From assembly GCA_902826385.1 (NCBI GenBank), contig CADEEU010000183.1, positions 1 through 6,090 of the forward strand: 6,090 bases of DNA. Reading direction: 5' to 3'. Of this stretch, positions 1 to 5,185 are shown piece after piece (within the stretch, counting starts at the first letter, position 1; every line of letters begins with the position of its first letter). This DNA is from an uncultured Acidobacteriota bacterium. GTDB lineage: Bacteria > Acidobacteriota > Blastocatellia > Pyrinomonadales > Pyrinomonadaceae. The notes below the pieces were generated by a model, which was not told where the DNA came from, made no database searches, and saw only the letters and a program-made list of their open reading frames with translations. Position numbers and translations under genes: made by a program.

Positions 1-270
1 AAAGAGGACACGAGATACATCTTTCGCGTTGTCGGATTCGGCGGCGAAAAGCTTGAGATCAAAAACGGTCAGCTGTTTGTCAACGACCAGGTGATGGACG
101 AGCCTTTCGAGAAGGTTGCATCTGATGACAATTTTGGTCCGGTAGTCGTACCGCGAGGTGAATATTTCCTTCTCGGCGACAACCGACCAGAAAGCGACGA
201 CAGTCGTTTCTGGAAGCCGCCGACGATAGGTAAAGAAAGGATTGTTGGTAAAGTCGTGAAGATCTTCTAG
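1..270 (+). CDS. Signal peptidase I-like protein, C-terminal fragment, catalytic Lys position is Phe
   Basis: This is the last 89 codons of a gene that begins before the window, read in frame 1 to a TAG at 268-270. The family (peptidase S26, LepB) cleaves signal peptides from exported proteins at the outer face of the cytoplasmic membrane, using a Ser/Lys dyad. The fragment shows the family's conserved box E (GDNRPESDDSRFW, residues 59-71 of the fragment) and the preceding beta-rich region. Box D, normally YIKRxVGLPGDK, reads YIFRVVGFGGEK (residues 6-17). The general-base lysine (Lys145 in E. coli) is therefore Phe8, and PGD has become GGE. The nucleophilic serine and membrane anchor lie outside the window. 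Family membership is clear. Activity as a signal peptidase is doubtful, so no lepB symbol is given. The stop lies 3 bp before nuoF, suggesting co-transcription. Confidence 0.88.
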   Translation, partial: KEDTRYIFRVVGFGGEKLEIKNGQLFVNDQVMDEPFEKVASDDNFGPVVVPRGEYFLLGDNRPESDDSRFWKPPTIGKERIVGKVVKIF

Positions 271-273
271 GTT

Positions 274-1557
274 ATGGAAATCAAAGCAATAGGCTGCGAA
301 CCCTTGTCGCTAAAGCGCGTCGGCATGAACGACGGGCACACGCTGAAGGTGTATCAGGACACCGGTGGGTATGTGCAGCTTAAGAAGGCGTTCGGGATGG
401 CGGCGGCGGATATTATTGAAGAGGTTAAGAAAAGTTCTCTTCGCGGACGCGGCGGTGCGGGGTTTCCGACTGGGATGAAATGGTCCTTTGTGCCGAAGGA
501 TTCGCCGAAGCCGAAATATGTCGTATGCAACGCGGACGAATCGGAACCGGGCAGCTTTAAGGACCGATACTTACTCGAATACGACCCGCACGCATTGATC
601 GAAGGTATGGTCATCGCCGGCTGGACGCTGGGCGCAAGTACCGGTTATATCTATTTCCGCGGCGAGTACAACTATCTCATCAAGATAATGGATGTCGCTC
701 TGGCCGAAGCACGCGAGGCCGGGATTCTGGGCAAGAACATCTTCGGCTCCGGGTTCGAGATGGACATCCATACGCACACCGGTGCGGGTGCTTACATCTG
801 CGGTGAAGAGACCTCATTGCTGTCCAGCCTCGAAGGCTACCGCGGCCACCCGCGAATGAAGCCGCCGTTTCCTGCCGTCGAAGGATTGTATGCGAGTCCG
901 ACGATCGTAAACAATGTCGAGACTCTCACGTCTATCCCGCAAATTGTCGAAATGGGCGGCATCGCGTGGCGTGACCTCGGCACGGAAAAATCGGGCGGAA
1001 CGAAGCTGTGGTCGATCAGCGGGCACGTGAAAAAACCGGGCGTTTACGAGCTTCCGATGGGCTACGCCGACATGGAAAAGTTCATTATGGAAGACTGCGG
1101 CGGCATGCTGCGGAACAATAAGCTAAAAGCCGTGATCCCCGGCGGGTCGAGCGTTTACATCATGAACTCCGGGCAGATCCTCGGCAAAAACGTCACGCTC
1201 GATTACGAAGGCCTGGTCGAGGCCGGTTCGATGCTCGGCACCGGCGGGATGATGGTGATGGACGAAACCGTCGACATCATGGAGACGACCAAAAACCTGA
1301 CGGAATTTTACAAACACGAATCCTGCGGCTGGTGTACGCCGTGCCGCGAGGGGACCGATTGGCTGGTGAAAATTTTTAACCGCATCGCGACCGGCGGCGG
1401 ACGGCCCGAAGATGCACAATTGCTGCTAGACATCTGCGACAACATCGAGGGTAAAAGTTTTTGTCCGCTGGGCGACGCGGCCGCCTGGCCGATCCAGAGT
1501 GCGATTAAACAATTTCCTGAAGATTTTATGAAACGGCTGACAGCAACAGATTCCTAG
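274..1557 (+). CDS. nuoF: NADH-quinone oxidoreductase subunit F (NuoF, 51 kDa subunit)
   Basis: NuoF oxidises NADH, passes electrons to FMN and then to cluster N3 at the tip of Complex I's cytoplasmic arm. The 427-residue product is complete and of normal length. Visible motifs are GRGGAGFPTGMKW (58-70, FMN/NADH-binding glycine-rich loop), CNADESEPGSFKDR (85-98, flavin/nucleotide site), GAGAYICGEETSLLSSLEG (170-188), and the N3 [4Fe-4S] ligands Cys351, Cys354, Cys357 (ESCGWCTPC) and Cys397 (SFCPLGD). The ATG at 274 is the only reasonable start: the frame is closed by the upstream gene's stop at 268-270 and the next in-frame ATG is codon 18. No good Shine-Dalgarno is visible, so translation may be coupled to the upstream gene, which ends 3 bp earlier. 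nuoE, its usual upstream neighbour, is absent here. Confidence 0.98.
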   Translation: MEIKAIGCEPLSLKRVGMNDGHTLKVYQDTGGYVQLKKAFGMAAADIIEEVKKSSLRGRGGAGFPTGMKWSFVPKDSPKPKYVVCNADESEPGSFKDRYLLEYDPHALIEGMVIAGWTLGASTGYIYFRGEYNYLIKIMDVALAEAREAGILGKNIFGSGFEMDIHTHTGAGAYICGEETSLLSSLEGYRGHPRMKPPFPAVEGLYASPTIVNNVETLTSIPQIVEMGGIAWRDLGTEKSGGTKLWSISGHVKKPGVYELPMGYADMEKFIMEDCGGMLRNNKLKAVIPGGSSVYIMNSGQILGKNVTLDYEGLVEAGSMLGTGGMMVMDETVDIMETTKNLTEFYKHESCGWCTPCREGTDWLVKIFNRIATGGGRPEDAQLLLDICDNIEGKSFCPLGDAAAWPIQSAIKQFPEDFMKRLTATDS

Positions 1558-1561
1558 GAAA

Positions 1562-1568
1562 GCGGAGG
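1562..1568 (+). promoter_or_regulatory. Strong ribosome binding site of the caspase/CHAT-like gene
   Basis: GCGGAGG lies 10 nt before the ATG at 1579 and just after the nuoF stop at 1557. It is the best Shine-Dalgarno match in the window and fixes the start of the downstream gene. The nuo starts have none this good, so this gene looks set up for independent translation initiation. Confidence 0.75.
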
Positions 1569-1578
1569 ACAAGTTCAC

Positions 1579-2229
1579 ATGTATCACATAACAGAACTGG
1601 CCGGAAAGGGCGGCGATCTTAGTTACGGCTTTAAGCGCTTGTTCTTCAGCATGCATTTTAAGGTCAAAGACAACGCCTTTAAATATGCCGCTCAAACATG
1701 GGAGCGCGTTGTAAAGAGCCGCCATGCTTTCGATTACTCGAAGGACGAGTTTCTAAGCTTCGAACTTTCGACCGAGGGTGACTTTAAAACTCACTGGCGA
1801 ACGGTGAATGACCGGGCTCGAACCGGAAATTACGCAGTTTGGGCGGGACATCTGCTTACGCACGCTTCAATTCAGGACAACCACAACGATGGCATTGAAT
1901 TCCGCAGCGACGTCGGCGAAGATGGTACATTGAAAAGCTCCGAGATAGCCCCGCTTCCGGTGCTGCCGTGGCGGCCGGAAAGTTTTCTCGTTTTAGCGGG
2001 ATGCAACACCGGCTTAAGCCGTGTCGGGTGGAACCCAGGTGCCGCGTTTGCACAGCATCAGAAGGTTACGACGCTAGGTCAAACCGGCTATGCATACTTT
2101 TCGAAAAAATGGCATGACTTTTCGTCCAAGACGAACGAGACAGAGATATGCCTATGGGCTTACAGTCGCGGCAAAAATTCCTGGTTCGGTTCCGGAGGCA
2201 GGTTAGCGGGAAGAGTTTTTAATGCCTGA
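1579..2229 (+). CDS. Uncharacterised protein resembling a caspase/CHAT-clan peptidase
   Basis: The 216-residue protein has no signal peptide and no obvious membrane helix. I do not recognise a named family. Its second half follows the order of a CHAT/caspase-fold (clan CD) domain: a hydrophobic strand ending in a histidine (YAVWAGHLLTH, His91 and His95), a GTLKSSEIAPL segment (116-126) like the G-L-x3-E-I region of CHAT proteins, then a strand ending in a cysteine (FLVLAGCNTG, Cys142), close to the CHAT signature LVLSACNTG. It continues GAAFAQHQKVTTLGQTGYAYFS (two pieces, 154-175), as in the helix and strand after the CHAT cysteine. The His91-to-Cys142 spacing of 51 is plausible for a dyad. 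The usual HG after the strand is missing, which weakens the call. The N-terminal ~85 residues are unassigned. It sits 21 bp after nuoF and overlaps the next gene by 8 bp. One sampled line is about 47% GC, lower than nuoF. The gene is confident; the peptidase assignment is an inference (about 0.5). Confidence 0.85.
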   Translation: MYHITELAGKGGDLSYGFKRLFFSMHFKVKDNAFKYAAQTWERVVKSRHAFDYSKDEFLSFELSTEGDFKTHWRTVNDRARTGNYAVWAGHLLTHASIQDNHNDGIEFRSDVGEDGTLKSSEIAPLPVLPWRPESFLVLAGCNTGLSRVGWNPGAAFAQHQKVTTLGQTGYAYFSKKWHDFSSKTNETEICLWAYSRGKNSWFGSGGRLAGRVFNA

Positions 2230-2554
2230 TCCTGTGAGAAAAATTCTGAGCTTGCTTTTGCTTTGCGTGACTTTGTTGGGTGTAATAACGCTTGGGTTGA
2301 TCTTTTACCGAGTGCTGATGTTTAGCGATAACCATGTTGGATGGAACGTACTTTTTCTACTTCCAATTTTCGGCGTAATCGCTTTGCTTGCCTTGATAAG
2401 GCGAACGCAGTCGATCGGTTCGCACGGGATCAATCACGCGTTGATAGCTTTTGGTATCCTGTCGGCAATTCTGGTAGGGGTTGTTTATCATTTCAACATT
2501 CTGCTTCCCTATGAAGTCTGGATAAAACGTGGAATGCCGGAGCGGCCTTTTTGA
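2222..2554 (+). CDS. Small membrane protein of unknown function, three predicted helices
   Basis: The 110-residue product shows three hydrophobic stretches, roughly residues 8-29, 41-60 and 72-90, separated by short polar loops (FSDNHVG; IRRTQSIGSHG). It ends with a basic tail (IKRGMPERPF). I recognise no family or catalytic motif. The ATG at 2222 lies inside the last codons of the caspase/CHAT-like gene, an 8-bp overlap. A purine-rich GGGAAGAG at 2208-2215 lies 6 nt upstream, which supports this start and suggests translational coupling. Two sampled lines of this gene are about 41% GC against about 62% in nuoF, although part of that bias comes from hydrophobic codons. The overlap suggests that the two products work together, possibly with the membrane protein anchoring its partner or acting as its target. 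That role is an inference. Confidence 0.78.
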   Translation: MPDPVRKILSLLLLCVTLLGVITLGLIFYRVLMFSDNHVGWNVLFLLPIFGVIALLALIRRTQSIGSHGINHALIAFGILSAILVGVVYHFNILLPYEVWIKRGMPERPF

Positions 2555-2580
2555 TGGACGCCAGGCTAAGTTACAGAATT

Positions 2581-2587
2581 AAAGGAG
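2581..2587 (+). promoter_or_regulatory. Ribosome binding site of bTHX
   Basis: AAAGGAG lies 10 nt before the ATG at 2598. It selects the short bTHX frame over a longer overlapping frame (about 2551-2781) that has no comparable signal and gives a meaningless product. Confidence 0.75.
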
Positions 2588-2597
2588 AAATTGAACT

Positions 2598-2717
2598 ATG
2601 GGAAAAGGCGACAAAAGAACACGGCGCGGCAAAATCTTTGCCGGTAGCTTCGGCAAGACGCGTCCGAAATCGAAAAAGAAGAAGGTTCCGGCTGCTGCCG
2701 CCGAAAAGAAAGACTAG
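2598..2717 (+). CDS. thx: 30S ribosomal protein bTHX
   Basis: This 39-codon gene encodes a very basic peptide beginning MGKGDKRTRRGKIFAGSFGK and continuing TRPKSKKKK, then VPAAAAEKKD before the TAG. The start matches the bTHX (Thx) family signature MGKGDK-x-RRGKI-x2-G-x-(Y/F)G-x-xRPK. In Thermus, Thx is a small, highly positive peptide lodged in the head of the 30S subunit, where it stabilises rRNA packing. The conserved Trp-Arg of the Thermus-type KIWRG is Phe-Ala here, and the alanine/lysine tail is slightly long. A good Shine-Dalgarno precedes the ATG. The gene lies 43 bp after the membrane-protein gene and 125 bp before nuoG, an unexpected place for a ribosomal protein. A longer overlapping frame hides it, so automatic callers may miss it. 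Confidence 0.92.
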   Translation: MGKGDKRTRRGKIFAGSFGKTRPKSKKKKVPAAAAEKKD

Positions 2718-2724
2718 ATATTCG

Positions 2725-2748
2725 CTCTCTCTTTCTTCTTCTTTTCCT
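2725..2748 (+). other. 24-nt uninterrupted pyrimidine tract after bTHX
   Basis: The stretch contains only C and T and starts 7 nt after the bTHX stop. Positions 2735-2745 are perfectly complementary to 2674-2684, inside the lysine codons of bTHX (11 bp), so the transcript could fold back over its own stop codon. The C/T-rich, G-poor character would also suit Rho loading. Both sides are low complexity, so this may be chance. Confidence 0.4.
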
Positions 2749-2750
2749 AT

Positions 2751-2796
2751 CCTCTTGCTCGGTTGGTTAAAAACTAGCTAACCACCGCTCAAGAGG
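2751..2796 (+). promoter_or_regulatory. Two-part hairpin in the bTHX-nuoG gap
   Basis: CCTCTTG at 2751-2757 is the exact reverse complement of CAAGAGG at 2790-2796. Inside it, GGTTGGTTA (2761-2769) pairs with TAGCTAACC (2775-2783) with two G-U wobbles around a 5-nt loop. Together this gives 16 pairs with one internal loop (3 nt by 6 nt). No T-run follows, so it is not a standard intrinsic terminator. It may be an mRNA-processing or stabilising element, or a leader structure for nuoG. Confidence 0.45.
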
Positions 2797-2842
2797 AATT
2801 AAGAAGGAATCTGAAAGAACTTAAATCGAACGACACGATTAG

Positions 2843-5101
2843 ATGTCAACAGAACTTATAAAAGTCACGATCAACGGCCAGGAAGTCGAGGCCGAGAAAG
2901 GTGCGGTCTTGATCGACGTGTGCCGCGACAACGGCGAGAACATTCCGTCGTTTTGTTACTACAAAGACCTCGAACCGCAGGCCTCGTGCCGCATGTGTTT
3001 GGTGCGTATCGACAAGATGCCGAAACTGCAGACGTCCTGCACCATAAAGGTAACGGATGGGATGGCCGTTACAACGCGAAGCCCGGAGATAGAAAAGGCA
3101 CAGCGTTCCATGGGCGAGTTTTTGCTGACGAACCATCCGCTCGATTGTCCCGTTTGCGACCGCGGCGGCGAGTGTGAGCTGCAGGAAGTTATTTTCGATT
3201 GGGGCGATGTCGAGGAACGCTTCACCGAAAAGAAAAACGCCGCTCCCGAAAAATACCTCTCGCCGATCGTCGCGAACGACCCTCAGCGTTGCATCCTGTG
3301 CAAACGCTGCACGCGGGTCTGTAACGAATGGATGGGCGAAGACGCGATCGAGGCCGGCAACCGAGGTGCAAACACGGTCATCGGCACATATGGCGGGTGG
3401 CTGAACTGCTCGCAGTGCGGTAATTGCATCGAGGTCTGCCCGACCGGAACCTTGCTCGACGGCGTTTACCGTCATGAAACGCGGCCGTGGGAACTCGATC
3501 AAACGATCACAACCGATGTCTATTCGTCCGACGGCATGCAGCTTTCAATCGGTTCACGATGCGGCCTTGTCCACCGCATCGTCGCTCGCGACCGTTATGT
3601 GAACGGGCTGAACGGTGAATTTCTGGACGTGAAAGCTCGTTTTGCACATGAATTTATTAATCATAAAGACCGGATCAAAACTCCTCTTATTCGCTACTCG
3701 AAGGGCGGCAAACTGATCCCCGCGACGTGGGACGCGGCAATCGATCTGATCGGGCGGAAGTTTGAGGAAAACAGCGGGTCGGTCGGTGTCATCGCCAGTC
3801 CCCGACTGACAAACGAGTCGCTTTACACACTTGGCCGCTTTGCGACCGAAGCGGTAAAAGGGCCGATCGGTGTTGACGACCGCGGCGATATGTCGGCTTT
3901 CTTTGCAAACTTGAGTGCGCCGCTGGCCACGCATCACGACATTCGTTATGCGAAAACGATAATCCTGATCGGCGGCGAACCTGAAGAGGAACAGACCTAC
4001 ACAGCCAAACAGATGCGTCAGGCCGTCAGAAACGGCGGCGCAAAGTTGGTCGTCATCAACGAACGGCCAATAAATCTTGTCCGCAACGCGACGCAGTTTA
4101 TCCACGTTAACGCAGGTTCGATCGATGCATTCGCCCTCGCTTTCCTGGGAGAGTCGGCCGACAAATTGATTGCCGACAAATGCGGAATCGACGCCCTTGA
4201 GGTCGAGACTGCTGGAAAGACGATCGAAGAAACCGAAGGCGACATCATTATCATGGTCGGCTCCGAATTATCGCCCGAAGCTCAGGCCCTGATCTCCGCC
4301 TCCGCGGGTTCACTCGCCGGTGAGGGACGGCGCGTGCTGCTTCATCCGCTTCCGCTTTACAACAATTCGGTAGGCGCGATCGACGTGCTGCCCGACGCAG
4401 AAACCGCCATCGGTGCGGCGGCAAAATCGAACGCATTGCTCGTCGCCGGAAGTCTGCAAAACCCGGATTTTCTTAAAGGCAAGGATTTCGTCATCGTTCA
4501 GGAATTATTCGAAACCGAGACGACCGCCTACGCTGATGTGGTGCTGCCGGCCGCCTCGTTCGCGGAAGTGGACGGAACATTTACCAATAACGCCGGTAAC
4601 GTCCAGCGCGTCCGCAAGGCGATCGAGCCGCTGCATCAATCAAAACCCGACTGGATGATAACGAATCTGATCGCCCGTGAGATGGGCGTCGATCTCGGCT
4701 TCGATTTTTCGGCATCTGGCGTTTTCAAGAAACTTGCCGAAACAGTACAAGCTTACGAGGGACTCCGCTATCCGGCCTTAAAAGACGAATCGAACCCGGT
4801 GCAGGCGAAATACCCTATACAGTCTGAACTTGATGTTTCGGGTGCGGCTGCCGCGCTAAGACAGAGCTTAGAGGCGGGCCAACCCGGAGCTAGGAATAAT
4901 GACGTGCCACACGTCGGCCACAAACTGCATCGCCTGACGACGATGACCAGCAAGACGGCTCAATTCCATTTGCTTGCGAATGGAAATCCGAAGCCGGCGA
5001 ATTTGCTGCTGTCGCCGCTTCAACAGTTTGGTTTGGATGGCCTGGTTACATCGAACGGCAAGGCGGAAGCAGCCGTCGTCGAGGCAGGCGATCGCGAGTA
5101 A
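2843..5101 (+). CDS. nuoG: NADH-quinone oxidoreductase subunit G (NuoG, 75 kDa subunit)
   Basis: NuoG carries the iron-sulfur chain from NuoE/F toward the quinone-linked subunits. The product is 752 residues. The N-terminal ferredoxin domain has [2Fe-2S] ligands Cys38, Cys49, Cys52 and Cys66 (N1b). His98, Cys102, Cys105 and Cys111 match N5 (H-x3-C-x2-C-x5-C). Then come Cys150/153/156/160 (CILCKRCTRVC) and Cys189/192/195/199 (CSQCGNCIEVC), a two-cluster ferredoxin pattern: N4 plus a probable extra [4Fe-4S]. The N7 motif (C-x2-C-x3-C) is missing. That region (224-240) reads DVYSSDGMQLSIGSRCG, like mitochondrial NuoG. A degenerate molybdopterin-oxidoreductase domain fills the rest, including TTAYADVVLPAASFAEVDGT (near 560-580), with no sign of an active molybdenum site. 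The ATG at 2843 gives the expected ferredoxin start (MSTELIKVTING). The nearest purine-rich SD-like run (2804-2810) is too far away, so initiation looks weak or unconventional. Confidence 0.97.
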   Translation: MSTELIKVTINGQEVEAEKGAVLIDVCRDNGENIPSFCYYKDLEPQASCRMCLVRIDKMPKLQTSCTIKVTDGMAVTTRSPEIEKAQRSMGEFLLTNHPLDCPVCDRGGECELQEVIFDWGDVEERFTEKKNAAPEKYLSPIVANDPQRCILCKRCTRVCNEWMGEDAIEAGNRGANTVIGTYGGWLNCSQCGNCIEVCPTGTLLDGVYRHETRPWELDQTITTDVYSSDGMQLSIGSRCGLVHRIVARDRYVNGLNGEFLDVKARFAHEFINHKDRIKTPLIRYSKGGKLIPATWDAAIDLIGRKFEENSGSVGVIASPRLTNESLYTLGRFATEAVKGPIGVDDRGDMSAFFANLSAPLATHHDIRYAKTIILIGGEPEEEQTYTAKQMRQAVRNGGAKLVVINERPINLVRNATQFIHVNAGSIDAFALAFLGESADKLIADKCGIDALEVETAGKTIEETEGDIIIMVGSELSPEAQALISASAGSLAGEGRRVLLHPLPLYNNSVGAIDVLPDAETAIGAAAKSNALLVAGSLQNPDFLKGKDFVIVQELFETETTAYADVVLPAASFAEVDGTFTNNAGNVQRVRKAIEPLHQSKPDWMITNLIAREMGVDLGFDFSASGVFKKLAETVQAYEGLRYPALKDESNPVQAKYPIQSELDVSGAAAALRQSLEAGQPGARNNDVPHVGHKLHRLTTMTSKTAQFHLLANGNPKPANLLLSPLQQFGLDGLVTSNGKAEAAVVEAGDRE

Positions 5102-5120
5102 TTTCGAAAGACATTTTCGA

Positions 5121-5155
5121 TTATCAATTGGCAATTACTAATTAACAATTGATAA
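5121..5155 (+). repeat. AT-rich palindrome between nuoG and nuoH
   Basis: TTATCAATTG (5121-5130) and CAATTGATAA (5146-5155) are perfect 10-bp inverted repeats around a 15-nt spacer. The spacer contains further CAATTA/TAATTAA units, so the element is built from repeated AATT-type words. It starts 19 bp after the nuoG stop and is followed by TTTTCT. It could be a weak terminator or a dispersed intergenic palindrome; base composition contrasts sharply with the flanking genes. Confidence 0.6.
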
Positions 5156-5156
5156 A
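5128..5156 (+). promoter_or_regulatory. Possible sigma-70-type promoter before nuoH
   Basis: TTGGCA (5128-5133) and GATAAA (5151-5156) are 17 bp apart. They match the -35 and -10 consensus at 5/6 and 4/6 positions, about 30 bp before the nuoH ATG. The stretch is AT-rich and overlaps the palindrome, so chance matches are likely. Confidence 0.22.
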
Positions 5157-5185
5157 TTTTCTGGACATAAAAAGTCACCTAGTGT

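Noticed and set aside
1856..2053. Minus-strand open frame inside the caspase/CHAT-like gene
   Set aside because: It is short, has no ribosome binding site, and lies opposite the more convincing plus-strand gene with a strong Shine-Dalgarno.
2551..2781. Plus-strand frame of 76 codons over the bTHX region
   Set aside because: It is in a different frame from bTHX, starts at a TTG without a ribosome binding site, and gives a low-complexity product. bTHX at 2598-2717 explains the sequence.
2761..2783. Hairpin read as a Rho-independent terminator
   Set aside because: No T-run follows the 3' arm, and two of the nine pairs are wobbles.
2846..3502. Minus-strand open frame (218 codons) opposite the start of nuoG
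   Set aside because: It is antisense to the conserved iron-sulfur region of NuoG and shows no recognisable motif.
3720..5101. NuoG C-terminal domain as an active molybdopterin oxidoreductase
   Set aside because: The domain is the degenerate version normal in NuoG. The upstream Cys motif of active enzymes is missing, and the context is Complex I.
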